From contig NZ_VOHR01000003.1 of NCBI RefSeq assembly GCF_009192725.1, forward strand, positions 1-46,114: a stretch of DNA of 46,114 nucleotides. Reading direction: 5' to 3'. Under the pieces are notes generated by a model that saw only the letters and a program-made list of their open reading frames with translations, was not told where the DNA came from and made no database searches. Positions 7,967-15,875 of the stretch are shown piece by piece (the stretch's first letter is position 1; each line of letters begins with the position of its first letter). The position numbers and the translations under genes are program-made. Source of the stretch: Segeticoccus rhizosphaerae. GTDB taxonomy: Bacteria > Actinomycetota > Actinomycetes > Actinomycetales > Dermatophilaceae.

Positions 7967-9552
7967 CCCGCCGTCGGATCGACCGCTCGCGCGGTGACTC
8001 GGGCCTCGGCCGAGAGCCCTGTCGGCTCGGCCACCACCGTGTCACCTGCCTCGCCCGAATGGTGGGAGTCGGAACGCCGCCGCCGGCGAGGCGCGGCCGG
8101 CGCCACGGCGGCGCCGATCACCGAGGCGCCGAGCCGATCGAATCGGCCGAGGGCGTTGGACACCTGACCATGGGTGGTTCGTCCTTCGGTGACGATCATG
8201 AGGGTGTTGTCGCAAGCCGTCGCGGCAGCGTCCCCGTCGGCACTACTGGCCGAGGCCGAGGAGACGATGACGTAGTCGTGGCCCGTGGTGAGCTCCTCGA
8301 TCACCGTACGCAGGCGGGGGCCTGCGTACAGCTCGCGGGAGGACACCGGCTTGAGGCCTCCTCGCAGGATGGTGAGGCCTCTGGCCTGCGTGAGCACCGC
8401 ACCGATCGGTGCGTCATCTCCGAGCACGTCGGACAGCCCAGGTCCGGCGGGAATGCCCAGCTCACGCTCGATCGCGTCGTCGCCGGGATCGGCCGCGACG
8501 AGCGCGACCTGGAAGTCGGACTTGCGCAGTGCGAGCGCCAGTTGGCTGGCTACCGTTGCGGCGCTCTCGTCCGCGGAGACGCAGGTGACTGCAAGTGAGC
8601 CGGGTGCTTGGGCGTTGGCCACCACGCCGGCGCGTAGCCTGCGGTAGGCCTCGAACTCCTGCTCTTCCTTCGCCTCGCTTCCGTGGCGACGCCTCGGTTG
8701 GCGACGCAACCGGGCGAAGACGGGGATCCCGGCCATCTCGGGACCGTCCTCGGCGCGCACCAGGTCGCGGCGGCGTTCGCGTGTCACGGCCAGCACGGCT
8801 CCCATCAGGCCGCCGAGCAGTGTGGTGACGAGGATGATCAACCACGGGTTCAGTCCGTCGCGGTTGGTCGGCGTCGAGGGTTCGGTGATCACCGAACCCG
8901 GGTCGGACGCAACTGCCTGTGCGCCGCTCAGGTCATCGTTGAGGGAAGCCAGCCGGTCGGCATACAGCTGGACCTGCTGGGAGGCATAGGAGCGGGTGTC
9001 GGTGCTCTTGACCGCCTCGCTCGAAGCGGTCTTGAGGTCGGCCTGCGCGGCGTCGATCTGCTTCTTCAGGCTGTCGATCTCGGTCTTCTGGGTCGTCGCG
9101 GCCCGCTCACTGCGGTACTTCAGGTACGTGTCGGCGAATCCCTGCGCACCCTCCCGGGCCCGGTCTGCCGTGGTGCTGGTGAATTCGATCTGGATGATCT
9201 GGGCACCGGTCGGGACCTTCACGTTCAGCTGCTCACCCGGTCCGGGGACCGTGCGGCCCAGCTGTTTGCTGAGCTGGGTCGTGACCGCAGGGATGTCCAC
9301 CAGGCCCGACTCCGTCGCCATGGCGACGGTCAGCTGGGCGCCGTTGGACGTTGCCGTGTCCTGGGACAACGGGTTGCCCGGCAGCGGCTTGATCAGGATC
9401 GCCGATCTCGCGGTGTAGCTCGCTGCTTGGGATCCCGTGTAAGCGACCCCGGCCGCTGCCCCGATGACCAGCATGACCAGAAGCAGTAGCACGTTACGGC
9501 GCAGGGCCCCCACGATGAGTGGAGAGCGCGTCTCAACCTCGGATGTATCCAC
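7963..9552 (-). CDS. Wzz-type chain-length protein with degenerate BY-kinase domain
   Basis: A 529-residue polysaccharide co-polymerase. TM1 is about 17-38, the extracytoplasmic Wzz domain 40-235 (coiled coil about 150-210) and TM2 about 237-256. A cytoplasmic CpsD/BY-kinase-like domain (290-485) keeps the EAYRRLRAGV entry motif. The Walker A is lost (TCVSADESAATVAS has no GK-S/T). The Walker B aspartate is replaced (YVIVSSASASS). The Arg-rich tail has no tyrosine cluster, so it should not be an active tyrosine kinase. I chose the GTG at 9552, preceded by GGGGAAGG. The frame stays open to 9669, but those 39 residues look like leader DNA. It is first in an operon with a kinase and a flippase. 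Confidence 0.85.
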   Translation of the reverse strand: MDTSEVETRSPLIVGALRRNVLLLLVMLVIGAAAGVAYTGSQAASYTARSAILIKPLPGNPLSQDTATSNGAQLTVAMATESGLVDIPAVTTQLSKQLGRTVPGPGEQLNVKVPTGAQIIQIEFTSTTADRAREGAQGFADTYLKYRSERAATTQKTEIDSLKKQIDAAQADLKTASSEAVKSTDTRSYASQQVQLYADRLASLNDDLSGAQAVASDPGSVITEPSTPTNRDGLNPWLIILVTTLLGGLMGAVLAVTRERRRDLVRAEDGPEMAGIPVFARLRRQPRRRHGSEAKEEQEFEAYRRLRAGVVANAQAPGSLAVTCVSADESAATVASQLALALRKSDFQVALVAADPGDDAIERELGIPAGPGLSDVLGDDAPIGAVLTQARGLTILRGGLKPVSSRELYAGPRLRTVIEELTTGHDYVIVSSASASSADGDAAATACDNTLMIVTEGRTTHGQVSNALGRFDRLGASVIGAAVAPAAPRRRRRSDSHHSGEAGDTVVAEPTGLSAEARVTARAVDPTAG

Positions 9553-9574
9553 AGACTCGGTAGCCTTCCCCAGT

Positions 9575-9604
9575 GATCCCGTCAGGATTGATCCCGTCAG
9601 GATT
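9575..9604. repeat. 15-bp perfect tandem duplication in the wzz leader
   Basis: The unit GATCCCGTCAGGATT is repeated twice without a gap (9575-9589 and 9590-9604). On the minus strand it lies between a -10-like TACGCT (complement of 9607-9612) and the Shine-Dalgarno of the gene starting at 9552, so it would sit at the transcript start or leader. If translation began further upstream it would encode ILTGSILTGS. Confidence 0.8.
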
Positions 9605-9728
9605 TCAGCGTAGAGCGCCGACTGATGCCTTGTGGCCGCTTTCGGCAATCCCGGGCGACGCTTGAACACGGCACGCGCGCAGACGGTTACGATGCTGCTG
9701 CCTTCACTACATCGACGATGGGAACACC

Positions 9729-10229
9729 ATGCCCGACCGGGAACTCGGCGGCCCTGTGTCGAGCCCGTCGGCGGCGGGCCGACGCGTCCTCTTGGTGAGC
9801 TCGAGCGGGGGACACCTGGCCCAGCTGCTCACCCTGAAGCCGTGGTGGGAGACCCTGGAGAGGTCGTTCGTGACCTTCAGCACCCCGGACGCGGTGTCGC
9901 AGCTCGGGGACGAGCAGGTCGACTTCGCCTTTCACCCCACGACTCGTAACATCCCCAACCTGATCCGCAACTTCGGTGTCGCGGCGAAGGTGCTCCGGAA
10001 GCGGCGGCCGGACCTGATCGTCTCCACCGGCGCCGCTGTCGCCGTGCCGTTCTTCGTGTTCGGGAGAATCCTCGGGATCCCCACCGCCTACATCGAGGTC
10101 TTCGATCGCCTGGACTCCAGGACGTTGACCGGCCGGCTCTGTCGCCCGCTCAGTTCCCTGTTCTGTGTCCAGTGGGAGCGGCAGCAGCGCCTCTATCCCG
10201 GGTCGACGCTGATCGGACGGTTGCTGTGA
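9729..10229 (+). CDS. Alg14/PssD-like glycosyltransferase subunit
   Basis: A 166-residue protein of the Alg14/PssD/Cps14F family, the membrane-anchoring, acceptor-binding half of a split GT-B glycosyltransferase. VLLVSSSGGHLAQLL (about 21-35) is the family's glycine-rich start. RRPDLIVSTGAAVAVPF and the GIPTAYIEVFDR segment are also diagnostic. It forms one enzyme with the next gene, whose GTG overlaps its TGA by 4 nt. PssD/PssE and Cps14F/G pairs add the second sugar (GlcA or Gal) to lipid-linked hexose; the sugar here is not assignable. A weak promoter-like pair, TTGAAC (9662-9667) and TACGAT (9688-9693), precedes it, but the spacing is 20 bp. Confidence 0.88.
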   Translation: MPDRELGGPVSSPSAAGRRVLLVSSSGGHLAQLLTLKPWWETLERSFVTFSTPDAVSQLGDEQVDFAFHPTTRNIPNLIRNFGVAAKVLRKRRPDLIVSTGAAVAVPFFVFGRILGIPTAYIEVFDRLDSRTLTGRLCRPLSSLFCVQWERQQRLYPGSTLIGRLL

Positions 10230-10765
10230 GCTTGTCGATTCTGGTGACCGTGGGCTCCGACTACCACCCGTTCAACCGGTTGGTGGGCGGCGTCGAACGC
10301 TGGCTGGGACAGCCGTCCGCCGCGGGACTGGAGGTCTTGTTCCAGTACGGCACGGCCGATCGTCCGGGGCGGGGGGAATGTCACGACTACCTTGCGCACG
10401 ACGAGCTGATCGACCGACTGAGCTCGAGTGACATCGTCGTGACGCAGGGCGGCCCGATGGGCATCCTCGAAGTGCGGCGGTGCGGACGCATCCCGATCGT
10501 CATGCCGCGACTGCATGACTTGGGTGAGGTGGTCGACGACCACCAGGTGGCCTTCTGCCGCCAGTTGGCCAGCACTGGTGACATCGTGCTCGTGGAGAAC
10601 GAGGACGAGCTGGTCGAGGCGCTGGACAAGGCGGTCGCCGATCCGACCCGCCTGGTGCTGACGGGTTCCACGGGTGATACCGACGCCCGGCCGGCCGTGG
10701 AGGCGTTCGCCCGAGCAGTGGAGCTGCTGCCGCCTCGGCGTCGCAACCGGTGGCGCCGCCGCTGA
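10226..10765 (+). CDS. Alg13/PssE-like glycosyltransferase catalytic subunit
   Basis: A 179-residue GT28 C-terminal-domain protein, the nucleotide-sugar-binding partner of the preceding Alg14-like subunit. It begins SLSILVTVGSDYHPFNRLV. It shows the donor-binding TQGGPMGILEVRRCGRIPIVMPRL block (about residues 72-95) and DDHQVAFCRQL, typical of the MurG/Alg13 fold. The GTG at 10226 is inside the ATG-less GTGA overlap with the upstream stop, the usual coupled arrangement. A basic C-terminal tail (PPRRRNRWRRR) may contact the membrane. The gene ends 13 nt before the convergent deacetylase gene. Confidence 0.88.
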   Translation: MSLSILVTVGSDYHPFNRLVGGVERWLGQPSAAGLEVLFQYGTADRPGRGECHDYLAHDELIDRLSSSDIVVTQGGPMGILEVRRCGRIPIVMPRLHDLGEVVDDHQVAFCRQLASTGDIVLVENEDELVEALDKAVADPTRLVLTGSTGDTDARPAVEAFARAVELLPPRRRNRWRRR

Positions 10766-10778
10766 CGGCTGTGTGTGC

Positions 10779-11621
10779 TCAGGCCGAGGTGGGTGCCCAC
10801 CAGTCGTGCCGTGACGGATGCGTGCCACGCTTCTTGAGGCCAGCCCTGCGTAGCCCGCGGGACGCCACGGCCCGTGCCGAAGAGGTCAGCTCCTGCCGGG
10901 CGGTCCGCGCCGACTGCAACATGGAGGCGAGATCCGCCGCCATCACGTCCTGTGTCACCGTGAGCCGGGGAATGGCGTACGCGTCGTCGGCTGGGGTGCT
11001 AACGAGATCGCGCACGGCGCACGCGTTCGAGAAACCCAGCTGTTCCACCAGACGCCGGACCGTCGCGTTGGCATACCCGAAGGGGTAGGCGAACGACGTC
11101 ACTGCTCTCCCGAGGTGATCCTCGAGCAGGGCCTTGGACAGGCCGATCTCGCGGGTCATCGCGCGGCGGTCCAGCAGGTCCATCTGCGGGTGGGAGTGGC
11201 TGTGCGCCCCGCACTCCACCCCGTGCCCCGAGATCTCGCGCAGCTGGGACCACGACAGCAGCGACCGGTGGTCCTCCGCCTCGTCGGCCAACCAGGCGCT
11301 GCGCCCGCCGACGTAACCTGTGGGCACGTACAGCGTGGCCACCATGCCGTGGCTCGCCAGAGCGGGCAGGGCCGCGTCGGCGAAGTCGGCGAAGGCGTCG
11401 TCGACGGTGATCGCCACGAGACGCTCAGGCAAGGGTGTCCCCTGCGCGCGCATCTGCGCCAGGGCGGTGATTGTCGTCGTGGAGTAGCCGAGCGAGTGCA
11501 GCGCCGCCAGGTGCTCCGCGAACAGGCGGGGAGGGACGACGAACTCACGGAAGGCGTCCGTCGCCTCCGAGCTCACGCTGTGGTACATCAGCACGGGTAC
11601 GTGCTGGGGGGAGCCGGTCAC
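10779..11621 (-). CDS. Polysaccharide deacetylase (NodB homology, CE4)
   Basis: A 280-residue enzyme with the NodB fold. It opens VPVLMYHSVS, then motif 1 TVDDAFADF (the Asp pair binds the metal; the usual Gly after DD is Ala), motif 2 HSHSHPQMD (metal-binding His) and motif 3 FAYPFGYAN. It would remove N- or O-acetyl groups from amino sugars. No signal peptide or TM is seen, so it may act on a cytoplasmic lipid-linked precursor; an N-deacetylated amino sugar would be a substrate for N-sulfation by the operon's sulfotransferases, which is inference. The GTG at 11621 overlaps the stop of the polymerase fusion (GTGA). It is the last gene of the 17854-10779 operon. Confidence 0.88.
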   Translation of the reverse strand: MTGSPQHVPVLMYHSVSSEATDAFREFVVPPRLFAEHLAALHSLGYSTTTITALAQMRAQGTPLPERLVAITVDDAFADFADAALPALASHGMVATLYVPTGYVGGRSAWLADEAEDHRSLLSWSQLREISGHGVECGAHSHSHPQMDLLDRRAMTREIGLSKALLEDHLGRAVTSFAYPFGYANATVRRLVEQLGFSNACAVRDLVSTPADDAYAIPRLTVTQDVMAADLASMLQSARTARQELTSSARAVASRGLRRAGLKKRGTHPSRHDWWAPTSA

Positions 11622-14137
11622 CGCACGATCACCACGCCCACCGGCTCCAGGTCCAGCCGGCGCAGGTCGCGCCGCATCCGGGCCAGGTCGTCAGCCCTGG
11701 TCCGGGGGGACGCAACGATGACCGCGTGCGAGAAGCCGGTGGACAACGTGGCGAACTCTCGATTGAGCGCCGACGCCGCGCGACAGGCTTCCCGATCACG
11801 GTCATCGCCCCAGAACGTGGAGATCGGGCTGTGGTGGGCGAGCGGCTCCGCCAGCGAGGAAACACGGGAACAGTCCTCCACCGATGTGTCCGTTCGCCGC
11901 AGGTCCACCCGCCCGATCACGGGCAGGCCGCCGAGGGCGACCGCAGACCCGCGCCGTCCCAGCCGCCGCTTGGACCCACCGGCGTAGAAGGCCCACGTCA
12001 TCCCGACGAGGAGCCCGAGCATCAGGCCGCTCCCCGCCTTCTTGAGGTATCCATCCCTGGGACGGGCGACCTGGACGCCGCTGGTCACCTCACCGGCGAC
12101 CGGACGAGTGGCCTGGATCCGGGCGATCGTCGCAGCGGCCTTGCGCTCCTGGAAGACGAGGCCGGCCAGCCGCTTGCGCAGCACCGGGTTGACGTTGCTC
12201 CCGGCGTCCGCGACGACCTGCCGAGTGGTGCGGACCTGCTCGGTCAGGGCAGCGTCCTTCTGCTGCATGACCTTCAGGTAGGCGCCACTGCTCGCCTTGA
12301 TCGACTTGTTCCGGCTTTCGAGAACCGCCGCGACGGCGGCCTCGACCCCCGCCGTCGCACGAACGGCGTCCGTGTCCTGGTAGCGGATGTTGAGGATGCG
12401 CGTGTTTGTCTGGGCAGTGATCCTGATCCGTTCCCTGATCTGGGAAGAAGGTTCGTCGCTGCCGATCGCTGAGGCGACCGCCTCCACCACGGGGTCGGAG
12501 GTGGCGAGCTGGGCTTCGCTGTCCATGGACAGCGAGCGCACGCCAGGGAGGGCGCGTGCCTCGCCGGGGAGGAACACGGACTGCCGGGCGAAGACCGGCG
12601 GACCCTGCCAGGCCTGCAGGCCCGCACCAGCGGCCCCGCCGATCGCCGCGAGCAGCACGATGGGCACGAGACGTCTGTTGATGGGGTTGGTGAGCTCACT
12701 GAGCGGGCGGTCGATCGGAGCCGCTGGCCGGCGGTTGCGCAGCCGCGGCGCGCGCAACCATGCACCATGGCGCTCGGCGCGTTCTCGCCACAGCAGCCCG
12801 ACCGCGATCATGCCGAGGAACAGTCCGGGCCCGACGGCGCCGTAGACGGGCATGGTCACGAACTGACAGACGAGGACGCACAGTCCGGCGATCGCCGTCG
12901 GCGACGTGAGCCGGATGTGGGCCCAGGCCTGGATGAGCATGAATCCCAGGTAGAGGAGGGTGCCGACCAAGCCGGTCGCGAAGAGCAGGAGCCACAGCTG
13001 GCCCTGGGTACCGAGTGGGGGAGGCGAACACTTCGGGCACTGGGCCGTCGCCCCGGCGGCGATCGAGACGAAGTTGCCCTGCACGTCACGGGTGCTGCCG
13101 AAACCGATCACCGGGGACCCGCTCAGGGCGCTCTCCGCGGTAAGGGTCCCGAGGTTGGTCCGGCCCTGGTTGCTGTGTGGGGTGTGGATCCGGTCGGTGA
13201 TCAAGGACCCGAGCGGTGACACCGCGACGAGGCCACCGCCGAGCGCGAGACACACCAGCAGTGTCAACAGGGCGCGCCCACGTCCGATCAGCGCCAGTCG
13301 AACTGCCACGAACAGGCCGCTCGCGATCAGGGCCAGCCACATGCCGCGGTTGAGCGAGGACACGATGGGGATCGCGGCCAGCGCCAGGACCGCGGGCGCG
13401 GCCCAGCGACGCCAGCCGGCGTCACGGCGGAACCACTCTAGGACCAGGAACGGCATGGTGCAGGCGATTGCCAGGCCCCACTCATTGGTGAAGGTGAAGG
13501 GCGCGCTCGGGCGCGGTTCGGCGTAGCCCAGGAAGTCCTGGATCTGTGCGGTCGCCGGATGGATGAGGCTCCTGACGAATCCGTTCGAGGCCAGACCGTG
13601 GGGCAGGAGCATCTCCAGCACAGACGGGAACTGCAGGTGGGGCAGGAACACCCCCAGCAGACCGCCGCCCACCAGCACGAGGAACAGGTAGCTCAGAGCC
13701 CGGGTGATCCGACGAGTGGGAAGCGTCTTGCGTGTGTTGCCGACGTAGAGCAACGCGACCGTCGCGCACAGGTACCAGAGGGCGCGATAGGCGAACGTCA
13801 CGTAGCGAGCGCTGCTGTTGCCGGGCACCGCACCCGGTGCGTCCACCTGCAGCACGAAGACGCCACTCACCAGCCAGACGAGGAAGAGCAGCCACGTGCC
13901 GAAGCCCTGGGGCACCCGGATCTGCCGCTGCCGCACCAGGTGCAGCAACATCGGGACGCTGAAGATGAGGAACGCGAACTCCTGCAGGCCAAGCAGCCAC
14001 CACAGCGGCATACCGGCGAACAGGGCGACCAATGGCCAACCGGGCCGGAAGAACTTGAAGCTCGCCCGCACGGGTCGGCTTCTCTGTGGCACCAGGCGCG
14101 GGCGTGGCGGCGCCGTGGCCAGCTCGGACGCAGTCAT
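11618..14137 (-). CDS. O-antigen polymerase/ligase (Wzy_C) fused to a Wzz chain-length module
   Basis: An 839-residue protein with two membrane modules. Residues about 35-452 form a polytopic Wzy/O-antigen ligase unit with the SSLNRGMWLAL signature (260-270) and a long extracytoplasmic loop (305-385). Residues about 490-510 are a TM, 511-695 a Wzz-like extracytoplasmic domain with a coiled coil (about 605-675), and 701-721 the closing TM. A cytoplasmic tail (722-839) retains BY-kinase-like pieces (CRAASALNREFATL, HAVIVASPRTRADD) without a Walker A. So the polymerase and its length regulator are one chain. The frame is uninterrupted, with composition uniform through the junction. The ATG at 14137 shares 1 nt with the upstream sulfotransferase stop (TGATG). 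Confidence 0.85.
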   Translation of the reverse strand: MTASELATAPPRPRLVPQRSRPVRASFKFFRPGWPLVALFAGMPLWWLLGLQEFAFLIFSVPMLLHLVRQRQIRVPQGFGTWLLFLVWLVSGVFVLQVDAPGAVPGNSSARYVTFAYRALWYLCATVALLYVGNTRKTLPTRRITRALSYLFLVLVGGGLLGVFLPHLQFPSVLEMLLPHGLASNGFVRSLIHPATAQIQDFLGYAEPRPSAPFTFTNEWGLAIACTMPFLVLEWFRRDAGWRRWAAPAVLALAAIPIVSSLNRGMWLALIASGLFVAVRLALIGRGRALLTLLVCLALGGGLVAVSPLGSLITDRIHTPHSNQGRTNLGTLTAESALSGSPVIGFGSTRDVQGNFVSIAAGATAQCPKCSPPPLGTQGQLWLLLFATGLVGTLLYLGFMLIQAWAHIRLTSPTAIAGLCVLVCQFVTMPVYGAVGPGLFLGMIAVGLLWRERAERHGAWLRAPRLRNRRPAAPIDRPLSELTNPINRRLVPIVLLAAIGGAAGAGLQAWQGPPVFARQSVFLPGEARALPGVRSLSMDSEAQLATSDPVVEAVASAIGSDEPSSQIRERIRITAQTNTRILNIRYQDTDAVRATAGVEAAVAAVLESRNKSIKASSGAYLKVMQQKDAALTEQVRTTRQVVADAGSNVNPVLRKRLAGLVFQERKAAATIARIQATRPVAGEVTSGVQVARPRDGYLKKAGSGLMLGLLVGMTWAFYAGGSKRRLGRRGSAVALGGLPVIGRVDLRRTDTSVEDCSRVSSLAEPLAHHSPISTFWGDDRDREACRAASALNREFATLSTGFSHAVIVASPRTRADDLARMRRDLRRLDLEPVGVVIVR

Positions 14138-15024
14138 CAGGCCGCCGGCTCGCGCGTGAGGCTCCAGGGCGGCGTCTCGTGCAGCAGCTCCGCGAGGCGC
14201 TCGTTGGCTTGCCGAAAGTGGTCCGCGAGCCTCGCGCGTGCGCTTGCGCTCATGTCCTGCACCGCCGGCCGCGCGTTGTAGCGGTCGAACCGCTGCGGGG
14301 ACACGCTGCCCAGGCCAAGGAACGCGCCAAGCGCGGCGAACTCCTGCCCCGGTTGCTCGAAGAACCGCTCGCTGTACATGATGTGCAGTTGCTCGCGCGG
14401 GAAGAGCTGCAGAATCCGCTCGAGCTGGTCCGCGTAGTCACCGCGGCGGCGGTAGGCATGGTGCCGATGGGTGAAGCTCTCGTATGTCGGGTCGCGCCGC
14501 ATCCGGTCGTACTCACCCAGGAGCCGCTCGTCCTCGAGGGCCAGCGCGGTGTCGAAGTCCTCGCGCTCGAACCCCCGGGCGCTCTCGTGCTTCCACGCGG
14601 AGTAGGCCCGCTCCACGGGGTCCCTGAGCATGGCGACCAGCTTGACGTCCGGCATCTCGCGCGCCAGCCTCTCCATCGCAAAGGGATGGAACATGTAATA
14701 GCCGCTCGCCTCGAAGACGACGGGGTGACCGTGTTGCCGGGTCCGCAGCCGGGCCGAGGCCCGCAAGGGGAAATGTCCGCGGTACCAGTCGAACCCGCGG
14801 TCGTAGTTGACGTCGAAGTAGTTGATGCCCTTGTGGAAGGTCGGCCGCACCACCTGCGGGTGCTCCATCAGCGCCCGGAACAGGGAGGTGGTGCCGCACC
14901 GCTGGCCACCGATCATGATGAAGTCGGGCAGCACCCGCGCGCCGGCCGTGGCGCCCCCGAGAGCGACGTATCCCCGGCGGCCGAGTCGTTGCAGCGGTTC
15001 GGGGACCGCCTTGCGCACGCTCAT
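14137..15024 (-). CDS. PAPS-dependent sulfotransferase (heparan sulfotransferase-like)
   Basis: A 295-residue cytosolic sulfotransferase. The 5'-phosphosulfate loop is FIMIGGQRCGTTSLF (about 35-49). The 3'-phosphate-binding segment is MLRDPVERAYSAWKHE. GINYFD and FEASGYYMFHP follow the order seen in heparan N-/O-sulfotransferases that act on polysaccharides. It would transfer sulfate from PAPS to the polymer or its lipid-linked precursor. The ATG at 15024 is chosen because it overlaps the upstream TGA (ATGA) and has GGGGTGGAG 6 nt ahead; an ATG at 15042 is the alternative. It is followed with 1-nt overlap by the polymerase fusion, tying sulfation to polymer assembly. Confidence 0.88.
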   Translation of the reverse strand: MSVRKAVPEPLQRLGRRGYVALGGATAGARVLPDFIMIGGQRCGTTSLFRALMEHPQVVRPTFHKGINYFDVNYDRGFDWYRGHFPLRASARLRTRQHGHPVVFEASGYYMFHPFAMERLAREMPDVKLVAMLRDPVERAYSAWKHESARGFEREDFDTALALEDERLLGEYDRMRRDPTYESFTHRHHAYRRRGDYADQLERILQLFPREQLHIMYSERFFEQPGQEFAALGAFLGLGSVSPQRFDRYNARPAVQDMSASARARLADHFRQANERLAELLHETPPWSLTREPAA

Positions 15025-15875
15025 GATCCGCTCCACCCCCATCGTTCCATCACCGGGATGCCGAAGTCGGTCTCGAGTCTGCGGACCTCGGAGTCGAGCT
15101 GCTCGCGCACGTACATCGCGTCCTCGGCCGACAGCCGCGGGGCCCGGTCACCCAGTTGTTTGTAGAGCAGCCGATGGGTCAGCGGTGACCCCTTGACCTT
15201 GCCGACCAGCTTGGCGCCGTCGTGGTCGCGCACCACTCTTGCGGCAGTGCGGATCGCTCGGGCAAGAGGCACGAAACGTGCGCCGCTGGCGGGCAGTCTG
15301 CTCTCGAGCGCCGACTCGTCCAGCGTCATGGGGGTCAGGCCGAGCCAGCGGACGACCTGGTTCGTGAAGGCCTGTGGGTCAGCCTTGAGGTCATCGAACA
15401 GGGCGATGAGCAGTTGGTCGCGGTCCAGGTGTTCCAGGAAGCGAGACAGCTGGGTTGCGTAGCGACCGTGTTCGAGCAGCTCGGGACGGGTCTGCAGGGT
15501 GGCCCGGAACGTCGTCTCACCCTCGCCGTGCTTGAGCATGTAGAGGTAGGACGAAAAGGCCCGTTCGGCCGGCTCCCGCAGGGTCACCATCACACGAGGC
15601 CGACCAAGGTCCGCGGTGATGCGTTTCGGAGCGTCCGGGCAGGCCAGGTAATCGGGGCACACCTCGCCGACGACCCGATGCTGCGGGGTGGCGCCGCGGA
15701 ACTGGGACGCGTACCAGCTCACCCCGCGGTCGTAGTAGCGGTCGAAGTAGTAGAGGTCCTTCGCGGGGGAGAGGAAGATCTGGGGGTGTTGTGCGAGCGC
15801 CATGTGCAGCCACGAGGAGCCCGCCTTGTCGGGACCCACGTAGAGGAAGTTGGGCAAGGTGGCCGAATGTGCCAT
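15021..15875 (-). CDS. PAPS-dependent sulfotransferase, second in operon
   Basis: A 284-residue sulfotransferase. The PAPS loop FLYVGPDKAGSSWLH (about 10-24) has GSS in place of the common GTT. The 3'-phosphate site is TLREPAERAFSSYLYM. DLYYFDRYYDRGVSWY and VVGEVCPDYL match the polysaccharide/tyrosylprotein sulfotransferase style. It is clearly paralogous to the next gene downstream but diverged in the middle third, suggesting a different position or sugar. The ATG at 15875 shares 1 nt with the upstream stop (TGATG); the longer open frame lies inside the upstream gene. Its stop overlaps the next start by 4 nt. Confidence 0.87.
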   Translation of the reverse strand: MAHSATLPNFLYVGPDKAGSSWLHMALAQHPQIFLSPAKDLYYFDRYYDRGVSWYASQFRGATPQHRVVGEVCPDYLACPDAPKRITADLGRPRVMVTLREPAERAFSSYLYMLKHGEGETTFRATLQTRPELLEHGRYATQLSRFLEHLDRDQLLIALFDDLKADPQAFTNQVVRWLGLTPMTLDESALESRLPASGARFVPLARAIRTAARVVRDHDGAKLVGKVKGSPLTHRLLYKQLGDRAPRLSAEDAMYVREQLDSEVRRLETDFGIPVMERWGWSGS

